A DNA stretch of 26,775 nt from JBBDXA01 sp040902585 (GTDB lineage Bacteria > Planctomycetota > Phycisphaerae > Phycisphaerales > Phycisphaeraceae). The stretch is from NCBI GenBank assembly GCA_040902585.1, contig JBBDXA010000136.1, positions 1 to 26,775 on the forward strand, read 5' to 3'. Shown piece by piece: positions 20,453 to 26,775 of the stretch; the stretch's first letter is position 1; every line of letters starts with the position of its first letter. Both the position numbers and the translations under genes were made by a program. The notes under the pieces are model-generated. The model made no database searches, was not told the origin of the DNA, and saw only the letters and a list, made by a program, of their open reading frames with translations.

Positions 20453-21085
20453 ATGTCTCAGTTCAACGCCCCCACGTACGACATCGCCCGCACCACCGGC
20501 CACTGCGCCTTCACCGGCCGCGTGCTGGAGCCGGGCGAAGCCTACATCTCCACGCTCGTCGAAGTGGACCCGAATGAGACGCCCGCCAAAGGTGACGCGG
20601 CCGCCCTGCTCGGATTCCGGCGCGTCGATGTCTCGATGGATGCCTGGAAGGAAGGCCATCGCCCGCCCAAACTCTTCGGGCATTGGAAAGCGATCGTGCC
20701 TGAGCCCAATCAAAAGAGGAAGCTTCTCGTTGACGATGACGTGCTCATGAATTTGCTTCGTCGCCTCGCCGATGCGAAGGAACAGAACCGCATCGCCTTC
20801 CGCTTTGTCCTCGCCCTCATCCTCATGCGGAAGAAACTGCTGCGCTACGACGGCACCGCGAAGAAGCAGGCGATGGTTCAAACCACGAACGACGACGGCT
20901 CCGCGACGTTGCAAGAGGTCGAACAGGAATGGTGGCAGATGACGCCCAAGCTCGACGTGAGCAAAGGCATGTTCGGCAAGTGGAACGAAGAGGAAGCGAT
21001 CGACGTGCTCGATCCGCACCTGGATGAACAGCAGATTCAACAGGTCGGCGAACAGGTCAGCGAAATCCTCAATGCCGAGCTCTGA
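20453..21085 (+). CDS. Protein of unknown function, probably conserved in Planctomycetota
   Basis: The protein is 210 residues. It begins with YDIARTTGHCAFTGRVLEPG, which looks like a small treble-clef or knuckle-type segment with only one visible Cys, then a middle with EGHRPPKLFGHWKAIVPEPN and KLLVDDDVLMNLLRRL, a helical RIAFRFVLALILMRKKLLRY, and a C-terminal DPHLDEQQIQQVGEQVSEIL. I believe this pattern recurs in planctomycete genomes just upstream of a lipoprotein gene, but I cannot verify this here. No signal peptide, so probably cytoplasmic. ATG at 20453 with AGGGA 6 nt upstream. Its TGA stop is the first three bases of a heptamer tract. Confidence 0.75.
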   Translation: MSQFNAPTYDIARTTGHCAFTGRVLEPGEAYISTLVEVDPNETPAKGDAAALLGFRRVDVSMDAWKEGHRPPKLFGHWKAIVPEPNQKRKLLVDDDVLMNLLRRLADAKEQNRIAFRFVLALILMRKKLLRYDGTAKKQAMVQTTNDDGSATLQEVEQEWWQMTPKLDVSKGMFGKWNEEEAIDVLDPHLDEQQIQQVGEQVSEILNAEL

Positions 21086-21138
21086 GTCCTGGGTCCTGAG
21101 TCCTGGGTCCTGAATCCTGAGTCCTGAGTCCTGAGTCG
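21083..21138. repeat. Eight tandem heptamers (TGAGTCC) starting at a stop codon
   Basis: The units are TGAGTCC, TGGGTCC, TGAGTCC, TGGGTCC, TGAATCC, TGAGTCC, TGAGTCC, TGAGTCG. The first TGA is the stop codon of the gene at 20453-21085. There is no inverted partner. Confidence 0.8.
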
Positions 21139-21149
21139 ACAAGACCAAG

Positions 21150-21177
21150 CCCGATGGCGAGTCGGCGAGCCATCGGG
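21150..21177. terminator. Hairpin between unknown-function gene and lipoprotein gene
   Basis: CCCGATGGC and GCCATCGGG form a 9-bp perfect stem around a 10-nt loop. There is no T-tract. It may be a terminator or a small mobile palindrome. Confidence 0.35.
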
Positions 21178-21249
21178 GTATCCAGAGTGCAACGAACCAC
21201 CAGAAAACCGCACACTGAACCTCCGCTCGCACCCGTCAGCTTCATCGTC

Positions 21250-22119
21250 ATGCTCTACCGACTTTTCTTCTTCGTGCTTTCCTTTCTCATCGCCCTCGCC
21301 CTCACCGGCTGCTGCGCAACGGCTCCCAACGATGCCGCCCAGCAACCGGCCTACACGCCGACCTACGCGGAGCTGGTCCGCAGGCACAACGAGCGCATCA
21401 AAGGCATCGAAAAGTTCTGGGCTCGCGCGGTGATCGAACTGCGCTGGGTCGATTCCAAAGGCGGCAACCGCTTCGAACAGGGCGACGGCAGCCTCGTTCT
21501 CGACCTGCCGCTGAAGAGTTCGCTCACGCTCGGCAAGCTCGGCCAGACCAAGCTCTGGGCCGGTTCCAACGACACGTATTTCTGGCTCTTCGATCAGCTC
21601 GAAGGCACGAAGTTGTACCTCGGCAGGCAGGACGGCAAGCCGCTGGATGTCGCTTCCGATCACTCGCAGCGTTCCTCGCCGCTGCCTGTGCGCCCGGTGG
21701 ATATCCCCGCGCTGCTGGGCATTCTGCCGATCCCCGAACCGCGCGAAGGTGAGCCGGTGCCGCAGGTGAAATGGCAGAACACGAGCTTCATCATCGAGCC
21801 GCCGGGCACGGGGGCGCGGTACCACTACCATCCGATTCATTACCAGGTGCTGGGCGTCGCGCTGCTCGATGATCGTGGCCGGCCACTGCTGGTTTCCGAG
21901 CTGAAGTGGCCTCAGCGCATCGAGAAGACCGGCGCGCTCATCGGCCCGTACATCAACACGCGCGTGGCCGTCACCACGCCCGGCGAGCCCGGCGGCATGA
22001 CGCTCTTCCTCACGGAAATGACCGACGACCCGCAGCGCGTCAACCCGAAAGTCTTCGACCTCGACTTCCTCCGCAACATGATGAAGGCTGACACGGTGAT
22101 CGCGATCGAGCCGCGATGA
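21250..22119 (+). CDS. Putative outer-membrane lipoprotein, LolA/LolB-like pattern
   Basis: The 289-residue protein opens with a lipoprotein signal peptide (LFFFVLSFLIALALTGC; lipidated Cys21). The mature part starts with a helix (YAELVRRHNERIKGIEKFWA) followed by a long beta-rich region, RAVIELRW ... DGSLVLDLPLKSSLTLGKLG, and SNDTYFWLFDQL. This helix-then-curved-sheet order resembles the LolA/LolB lipoprotein-carrier superfamily, but the match is by eye only. ATG at 21250 is chosen because the signal peptide begins there; no ribosome-binding site is obvious. It follows the unknown-function gene after a repeat-filled 164-nt gap. Confidence 0.7.
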   Translation: MLYRLFFFVLSFLIALALTGCCATAPNDAAQQPAYTPTYAELVRRHNERIKGIEKFWARAVIELRWVDSKGGNRFEQGDGSLVLDLPLKSSLTLGKLGQTKLWAGSNDTYFWLFDQLEGTKLYLGRQDGKPLDVASDHSQRSSPLPVRPVDIPALLGILPIPEPREGEPVPQVKWQNTSFIIEPPGTGARYHYHPIHYQVLGVALLDDRGRPLLVSELKWPQRIEKTGALIGPYINTRVAVTTPGEPGGMTLFLTEMTDDPQRVNPKVFDLDFLRNMMKADTVIAIEPR

Positions 22120-22248
22120 AACGGGCGAAGGAAATGGCCGCAGGTCAACGCGCCTGAACGCGGATCGATGCGGCTGGGAATTCTGGTTTTCAGAAGTGGC
22201 AGCTCTCATACTTCGCTACCGGGCAGAAGGGATTATTCCAAATCTCTC

Positions 22249-23343
22249 TCAATCAAACAGCTTCAACGGCGCATCGTCCGTCACGACATTACGCACCGTC
22301 CGGCCTTCGGGCAGGTCTTCGCCCTCGACCGACTTCCACAGCTTGCCGATGCTGGCCTGAAAGGTGAAGCGACCCTTGATCGAGACGTGGCCGGCATCGA
22401 GCATGGTGAAGTGCAGGTGCGGGGCGCCGGATGCGCCGGAGTTGCCGACGAGGGCGAGCGTGTCGCCGAATTTCACCTGGTCGCCGACCTTCACGCGGGC
22501 GGAGCCCTTCTGGCAGTGGCCGTAGATCGCGCTGATGCCGCCGCCGTAGTTCACGGTGACCACGTTCGCCTCGTTGAACCCGCCCAGCACGCGCGGGCGA
22601 TTGTCTTCGAAGGTATCGACGACCACCGTGACCACGCCGTCCGCCTGCGCGAGGATCGGCTCACCCCACGCATAATGCTCCTCGTTCTTGAGCCCCTGTC
22701 CCCGGCACTGGCTTCCGTTGATCTTGCGGACCATGTCGAACGCGTAGGCCGCCCCGTACTTGAGGCGGTGATGCTTCGTCTTGTCCTCCACCACAAACCA
22801 CTCGCCCGACAGCGGCAGCGGAAAGCTGTAGCTGATCTGCAACTTGTCGCGCTCCGCCAGCCAGGCGCGAAGGTAAGGCTTGTATTCCGTTTTGTTGAAA
22901 TCGCGAATCCTGTCGAGCCCCCGCCGGGCTTCGTATTCGACGCACTCGCCCAGCTTGTTCTGCTGGCACCAGGCGATCAGCTTCAACGGCGCATCGGCTA
23001 GCTCCGTGCGCTTCGCCAGGTACTCCTCATGTTTCTCATCCAGCGGCACGTAGCGATCGATGTATCTTTCCATCTGCCCCGCGAAGCCCGGCTTCTGCCC
23101 CTTCTTCGCGATCATGGGCTTGAGCTGCTGCACATCGGTGAAAGGAATCATCAGCGCGTCAAAGGGAACAGGGTGATAGGCGAGGTGTGCCTTCGTCCGC
23201 TCTTCGAATGTGGTCTTCTCGACGGGCTGCCAGGCGGGTTCCTTCTTGGCGTCGTCTGCGTGAACGGGAGATGCGGCGAAGGCGATGCACGAGAATGCGA
23301 GCAGGATCACGAGCTTCAATATTCGATTTGAATCGTTCTTCAT
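22249..23343 (-). CDS. Secreted M23-family (LytM-type) metallopeptidase
   Basis: After a signal peptide (LKLVILLAFSCIAFAASPVHA) and about 150 residues of helical linker comes an M23 domain (about 175-345). The zinc site is HHRLKYGAAYAFD (His191 or 192, Asp203) and HLH at 309-311 in GAPHLHF, with His276 in IYGHCQKG as the catalytic His. The spacing between first His and Asp is longer than the HxxxD of LytM, as in the YAFD subclass. Such enzymes cut peptide cross-links in the cell wall or act as regulators. ATG at 23343 has GAGGA 8 nt upstream. Preceded on the strand by the glucuronate-isomerase-like gene, 72 nt away. Confidence 0.88.
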   Translation of the reverse strand: MKNDSNRILKLVILLAFSCIAFAASPVHADDAKKEPAWQPVEKTTFEERTKAHLAYHPVPFDALMIPFTDVQQLKPMIAKKGQKPGFAGQMERYIDRYVPLDEKHEEYLAKRTELADAPLKLIAWCQQNKLGECVEYEARRGLDRIRDFNKTEYKPYLRAWLAERDKLQISYSFPLPLSGEWFVVEDKTKHHRLKYGAAYAFDMVRKINGSQCRGQGLKNEEHYAWGEPILAQADGVVTVVVDTFEDNRPRVLGGFNEANVVTVNYGGGISAIYGHCQKGSARVKVGDQVKFGDTLALVGNSGASGAPHLHFTMLDAGHVSIKGRFTFQASIGKLWKSVEGEDLPEGRTVRNVVTDDAPLKLFD

Positions 23344-23415
23344 GGCCTGATCCTCGGAGAACGTCGTGCGTGCGTCGCTCAGCCCGCGCTCTTCCGGACG
23401 GGGCTCCCATTCTCT

Positions 23416-24738
23416 TCACGCCGTCATTCCGACAAACTTCCGGTAGTTATCCCGCAGGAGCAGCGCGACATCCTTTTTGATCTGCTCCTCGCTCACGTGA
23501 TAGCCCGACTCCGCCAGGCCGGTGTATTTTTCCGTCAGCACCTTCGCGATAACCGTCCTGCTGTGATCCCACTTGTACACCAACTGATCGAGAATGCGGG
23601 CATCGGAATGCTGCGGAGCGAAGGTGGAGCCGAGCAGTTCGAGGCGCATGAGCGTGATCTCTTCGATGAGCGACGGGTTATTGAGGAACCACCAGCAGCC
23701 GAAGACGAAGAGGTTGCCGAACTTGCGGGCCGCGACGCACAGTTCGTGCTGGTTCTCGCGCGAAAGCATGGTGACCATGAAGCGGTTGTCGCTGAACTGC
23801 CGGCAGAGATTGACCACCGCCGTGATGTCCGCGCGACCGCCCATGTCCCCCGCGTCGCGCAGGGCCGGGTTCGCCCCTCGCTTGGCGCCGATCATCAGGG
23901 CCCAAGGCATGTTCCTCTCGTGCAGCACAGGCAGCAGCGCATCGCGAATGATGCGATCCGCATGATTGCGCTCGGGCGGCAGCGTGGGATAGTGAAACTC
24001 CGGTGGCAAACTGGTCGCCACATACACCGCCTTCATCCGCTCGATCCACTCGTGCAGGAACCGCGTGATCTCATCCATCGTCGTGCCGGAGAAATCCACG
24101 CGCACGTCGTAGCCGCATTCCCGCAGCGTGGTCGAAGCCCCCGGCCAGTCCAGCAGCAGTTTGTCGATGCGCAGCACCGGGGCGAAGCGCGTATCGCCCG
24201 CCAGATCAGGATTGTGCAGCCACAGATGCCGCTCGTTGTCGTTGAAGAACTCGTTGGTCATCGTGATCTGATCGACGTTGGCGATCTGCATCACCTTATC
24301 GACGAACGCACCGGGCTCCTGTTCGCTGAACCATTTGCGATACGGCTCCAGTGTTTTCTCATGCGGGTCCAGGCCGAGCTTCGACAGCGTGGTGATCACG
24401 CCGCGACATGCCTCGCTCAGCGGTGTGCGCTCGACGAACAGGTGCTTCCAGATGTGATCGGCCTGCTCCTGTTTGCTCATCGAGAAGTACGAGTAGTACG
24501 GCAGCTCATTGGCAGGCACGACGCGGAAGACCTCGGCGATGAGGTAGTGATACGTGACCAGATCGTCGATGCCCCAGAGCATCAGGCCGTGCGGATCGGG
24601 CGAGGAGCCGAACCGCGGCGAGAAGACGTGCGTGTGCAGGTCCGTCACGGGTTGCCCGGCGACGGCGGCCGAGACCAGCGCGGCGAGGGCAGCAGGCTCG
24701 ATACGTTGAATCATTGGTTCGGTCATGTGTTCTCTCAT
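23416..24738 (-). CDS. Glucuronate isomerase-like amidohydrolase
   Basis: The 440-residue protein is a metal-dependent TIM-barrel related to UxaC (uronate isomerase): VTDLHTHVFSPRFG (metal His35 and His37), GIDDLVTYHYLIAEVFR, IWKHLFVERTPLSEACRGVI, DFSGTTMDEI and the C-terminal FGCWWFLNNPSLIEEITLMR and QHSDARILDQLVYKWDHSR. True UxaC proteins share the WWF motif but are about 470 residues. The sequence may be a planctomycete branch with a different sugar or a lost activity. ATG at 24738 is given, but ATG at 24726 (MTEPMIQ) is equally possible because no good ribosome-binding site distinguishes them. Divergent from the TPR gene, with a palindromic element in between. Confidence 0.82.
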   Translation of the reverse strand: MREHMTEPMIQRIEPAALAALVSAAVAGQPVTDLHTHVFSPRFGSSPDPHGLMLWGIDDLVTYHYLIAEVFRVVPANELPYYSYFSMSKQEQADHIWKHLFVERTPLSEACRGVITTLSKLGLDPHEKTLEPYRKWFSEQEPGAFVDKVMQIANVDQITMTNEFFNDNERHLWLHNPDLAGDTRFAPVLRIDKLLLDWPGASTTLRECGYDVRVDFSGTTMDEITRFLHEWIERMKAVYVATSLPPEFHYPTLPPERNHADRIIRDALLPVLHERNMPWALMIGAKRGANPALRDAGDMGGRADITAVVNLCRQFSDNRFMVTMLSRENQHELCVAARKFGNLFVFGCWWFLNNPSLIEEITLMRLELLGSTFAPQHSDARILDQLVYKWDHSRTVIAKVLTEKYTGLAESGYHVSEEQIKKDVALLLRDNYRKFVGMTA

Positions 24739-24777
24739 TGCAACGTAGACGACTGCGATTCTACAGGATCAGGCATG

Positions 24778-24901
24778 GAGCACCATCCCGACAGAGTGGT
24801 GCTGATCGCGTTGGGTGTGCCCATCGCGTTCGTCAACCCAAGTGCGAAGTTCGCCACAGACAGCCGATCGCCAATAGCACCACCCTTTCGGGATGGTGCT
24901 C
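24778..24901. repeat. 124-bp palindromic GAGCACC element (copy D)
   Basis: Left arm 24778-24803 and right arm 24876-24901 match copies B and C with one or two changes. The spacer is 72 nt instead of 53. It ends 4 nt before the TATAAT of the TPR gene, so the usual -35 position lies within its right arm. Confidence 0.85.
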
Positions 24902-24905
24902 GCCG

Positions 24906-24911
24906 TATAAT
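24906..24911 (+). promoter_or_regulatory. TATAAT -10 box of the TPR gene
   Basis: TATAAT lies 24 nt before the ATG at 24936, with GGAG 6 nt before the ATG. The mRNA would have a leader of about 18 nt. The -35 region is inside copy D of the palindromic element. Confidence 0.5.
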
Positions 24912-24935
24912 GGTTGGACCCTTCAGGAGCCCGGC

Positions 24936-26150
24936 ATGCTTCGACTCCCGCTCTACTCCACTCTTCTCGCGCTCCTCATCACCGTTGCCGCCATCGCCGA
25001 CGCCGGCAGCGACTGGGTCGCGGCCATCGAAGCGGGCAAGAAAGCCTTCGGCGAGCGGAACTACGACGAATCCCAGAAGCAGTTCGAACTCGCGGTGAAG
25101 GCAGCCGAGACCTTCGGCGAGAAGGACACGCGGCTCGCCGCCGCGCTCGATCACCTGGGCACCGTTCACAGCGTCAAGCGGCAGTTCGACCTCGCTGAGC
25201 CCCTGTTCAAACGCGCGGTCACCATCATCGAGAACGCCTTCGACAAGGGCCACCCTGATCTGATCGTCACGCTTCAGAGTCTGGCCACGCTCTATCGCAC
25301 CACCAACAAACTCGAAGAAGGACAGGCCATCTACGAACGGATCCTCACCATCTGCGAGGCCGCCTTCGGGAAGGATGATGAACGCGTCGCCACCGCCTTG
25401 ACGAATCTGGCCGCGCTGCACGGCATGCGCAACCAGTACGACAAATCTCTGCCGCTCCTGGAACGGGCCCTGGCGATCCGCGAAGCGAAGTCCGATGGTG
25501 ACCCCGCCGTCGCCGCGGTCGCGACGGACCTGGCCAACACGTTCTTCCGTCTCGGCAAGCTGGATGATGCGGCGCTGCAATACCAGAAAGCACTGAAGAT
25601 CATCGAGTCGCAGCAGAAAGGGAAACCGCCTCACGTCGATGCGATGAATCGTCTGGCGCAGCTTTACGATGCCCAGCAGAAGTGGAACGAATCGTTGCCT
25701 TTGTATCAGGCGGCGCTCTTGATCCTGGAGAAGAATCTGGGAGCCGAGCACCCGGCCGTCGGGCAGGCGTATTTCAAGTTGGCAAGTACGTTCGCCGCGA
25801 TGGAGAAATATGACGAGGCAGAAACGCACTTCAAGCGGGCGCTGGCGATTGCGGAGAAGGCGGCGAAAGGAAAGGACGATGCGGAAGTGGGCAAGGCGGC
25901 ATTCAGCCTCGGGCGGTTGTACGTGCAACAGGGCAAGTTCAAGGAAGCCGAGCCTTACTGCAAACGCTCCATCGACGCGATCGGCAAAACGCTCGGGCCG
26001 CGACACCCCTACTACGCGCTGGCGGTTTTGAATTACGCCGCGCTGCTGGAGAATACGGGCAACGCAGCCGCGGCCAACAAGCTGAAGGATGCGGTGCAGA
26101 AGCTACAGGAGAAGATCAAGTCCGAGCAGAAGGAAGGGAAGGAGTTTTGA
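24936..26150 (+). CDS. Secreted TPR (kinesin light chain-like) repeat protein
   Basis: The 404-residue protein has a signal peptide (LPLYSTLLALLITVAAIADA) followed by eight or so tetratricopeptide-like repeats of about 42 residues. Each repeat carries the kinesin-light-chain type pattern, for example FDLAEPLFKRAVTIIENAFD, YDEAETHFKRALAIAEKAAK and FKEAEPYCKRSIDAIGKTLG. The C-terminus is a charged coiled-coil-like helix (KLKDAVQKLQEKIKSEQKEG). Such repeats bind other proteins; the partner cannot be inferred. ATG at 24936 with GGAG 6 nt upstream. Likely periplasmic. Confidence 0.9.
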   Translation: MLRLPLYSTLLALLITVAAIADAGSDWVAAIEAGKKAFGERNYDESQKQFELAVKAAETFGEKDTRLAAALDHLGTVHSVKRQFDLAEPLFKRAVTIIENAFDKGHPDLIVTLQSLATLYRTTNKLEEGQAIYERILTICEAAFGKDDERVATALTNLAALHGMRNQYDKSLPLLERALAIREAKSDGDPAVAAVATDLANTFFRLGKLDDAALQYQKALKIIESQQKGKPPHVDAMNRLAQLYDAQQKWNESLPLYQAALLILEKNLGAEHPAVGQAYFKLASTFAAMEKYDEAETHFKRALAIAEKAAKGKDDAEVGKAAFSLGRLYVQQGKFKEAEPYCKRSIDAIGKTLGPRHPYYALAVLNYAALLENTGNAAAANKLKDAVQKLQEKIKSEQKEGKEF

Positions 26151-26170
26151 GGATGGGAAGTCCGCTCGGT

Positions 26171-26290
26171 TGCCACGGCTCGACGAGGCTTTGCGAGGAG
26201 ACCCGTGCGGACGACGAAGGCAATCATTTTATAGGTAGGTCACACACCGCCAGCACGGGTCTTCGTCGGCGGACCTCCTCGACCCGTGGC
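26171..26290. repeat. Large imperfect palindrome after the TPR gene
   Basis: The left arm (about 26171-26208, TGCCACGGCTCGACGAGG ... GACCCGTGC) pairs with the right arm (about 26252-26290, GCACGGGTCTTCG ... GACCCGTGGCA). A second inner pairing, CGACGAAG with CTTCGTCG, is possible. The centre is A+T-rich (CATTTTATAGG). It has a hairpin-type architecture like the other elements but an unrelated sequence. Confidence 0.6.
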
Positions 26291-26291
26291 A

Positions 26292-26340
26292 CCCCGAACC
26301 GGGGACCCCAACCCGGAACCCCGAACCCGGAACTCGAAAC
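26292..26340. repeat. Seven degenerate heptamers (CCCGAAC/CCGGAAC)
   Basis: The tract reads as CCCCGAA, CCGGGGA, CCCCAAC, CCGGAAC, CCCGAAC, CCGGAAC, TCGAAAC. It ends 10 nt before the stop codon of the DUF3467 gene (26351). Confidence 0.6.
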
Positions 26341-26350
26341 CCTCTCCCCC

Positions 26351-26683
26351 TCACTTCTTCATCCGCTTGCGTTCGTCGATCTCCAGCTCGCCGTACACCT
26401 CTTCATACTTCTGAATCGTCTGCCCCAGGGCGATGGCCAGTCGCTTGGCGGCCCAGGGATTCAGGATGATGCGGGTCTCGACCTTCATCGAAGCCCGCGT
26501 CGCAGCGGTCTGCTTCAGGGGGCCGGCCACGTCGAGCGTGATCTCCTCCGCACTGGCGCCGACGCGGACGAGCTTGCCGTAAGTCACGGGCACGCCCTCA
26601 TCATCAACATCAATCTGAAGCTGCTGGGCCGCGGCCGCGGTGCCGCCGAGGGTTTGTGCGTTGGGATCGAACTTATCAGACAT
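26351..26683 (-). CDS. DUF3467 family protein
   Basis: The 110-residue protein follows the DUF3467 pattern: VTYGKLVRVGASAEEITLDV, a central RIILNPWAAKRLAIALGQTI and the terminal YEEVYGELEID. This family is small, cytoplasmic and of unknown function. ATG at 26683 is chosen (MSDKFDP) because GAGG lies 6 nt upstream; the longer frame from 26695 adds only four residues. It stands alone on this strand at the window end. Confidence 0.88.
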   Translation of the reverse strand: MSDKFDPNAQTLGGTAAAAQQLQIDVDDEGVPVTYGKLVRVGASAEEITLDVAGPLKQTAATRASMKVETRIILNPWAAKRLAIALGQTIQKYEEVYGELEIDERKRMKK

Positions 26684-26713
26684 GAATAACCTCAAATAGG
26701 AATGGGTTTTTCT

Positions 26714-26756
26714 GATTCCCCTCCCTCTTAGGGAGGGGCCAGGGGAGGGTCGGGCT
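26714..26756. repeat. GC-rich hairpin repeat, identical to 19388-19430
   Basis: These 43 bases are the exact reverse complement of 19388-19430. The hairpin has CCCCTCCCTC and GGGAGGGG arms with a TTAG-side loop, followed by GGGGAGGGTCGGGCT. An inverted partner may lie beyond the window end. Confidence 0.85.
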
Positions 26757-26775
26757 TACGGAAAACTGATGCGCT

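Noticed and set aside
20341..20577. Small plus-strand frame beginning with a TDGTDGTD peptide
   Set aside because: It is the translation of the 9-nt-period hairpin after folD, not a gene.
21083..21138. Possible CRISPR array
   Set aside because: The units are 7 nt with no spacers. No cas genes are present.
19253..21232. Very long minus-strand open frame that continues upstream of the FecCD permease (about 1000 codons in total)
   Set aside because: Only 18197-19252 is protein-like. The rest is antisense to folD and the gene at 20453 and runs through repeats; long antisense frames are expected at this GC content.
22120..22248. Possible gene or RNA between the lipoprotein and M23 genes
   Set aside because: No open frame, hairpin or repeat stands out in these 129 bases.
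23497..25098. Plus-strand open frame of about 530 codons
   Set aside because: It is antisense to the glucuronate-isomerase-like gene and then crosses palindromic copy D.

Overview
The window looks like chromosomal DNA of a high-GC planctomycete, most likely of the Phycisphaerae lineage. This rests on several things seen together: a futalosine-pathway menaquinone gene (mqnE), a prepilin-like protein of the type that is abundant in Planctomycetota, an EF-P whose loop tip reads PGNLR instead of PGKG, a DUF3467 protein, and a dense load of palindromic and short-period repeats between and inside genes. The lineage call is an inference from gene content. No rRNA or tRNA gene, IS element or CRISPR array was recognised.

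Layout. Bases 1-2110 are mostly eroded: half of a palindromic element, two small zinc-ribbon genes, two stretches that read as protein but are broken by stop codons, and clusters of repeats. Bases 2111-8608 carry mqnE, then on the minus strand a Uma2-family protein, a secreted protein with a possible caspase/gingipain-like core and a prepilin-like protein, then an unusual aldehyde dehydrogenase-fold protein and a minus-strand MNT/HEPN toxin-antitoxin-like pair. Bases 8660-11000 hold efp, a GNAT acetyltransferase and a YhaM-type OB-HD protein. Bases 11095-14296 hold a divergent pair, a Kef-type cation/proton antiporter and an MscS channel with a cyclic-nucleotide-binding domain. Bases 14434-18142 hold a membrane-anchored protein, an M48 peptidase and dapF. 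Bases 18197-22119 hold an orphan FecCD permease, folD, a conserved-looking protein of unknown function and a lipoprotein. The rest holds an M23 peptidase, a glucuronate-isomerase-like amidohydrolase, a secreted TPR protein and a DUF3467 protein.

How the genes work together. There is no single large operon. Most genes are single units with their own -10-like box. The clearest functional pairs are MNT/HEPN and Kef/MscS-cNMP. mqnE (menaquinone), dapF (lysine and peptidoglycan), folD (one-carbon units), efp and yhaM are housekeeping.

Most notable signals. (1) At least six genes have a TAnnnT box exactly 6 nt before the start codon, which implies leaderless mRNAs; others have clear Shine-Dalgarno sites. 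(2) A 105-bp palindromic element sits in frame inside the M48 peptidase gene as 35 extra codons, with relatives in three other places. (3) A second type of hairpin, with arms made of 7-, 8- or 9-nt tandem units, lies at or beside stop codons in several places and is also inserted in frame inside mqnE. (4) A 43-bp GC-rich repeat is identical at two sites about 7.3 kb apart on opposite strands. Several gene starts were moved from the longest open frame on the basis of ribosome-binding sites or -10 boxes.
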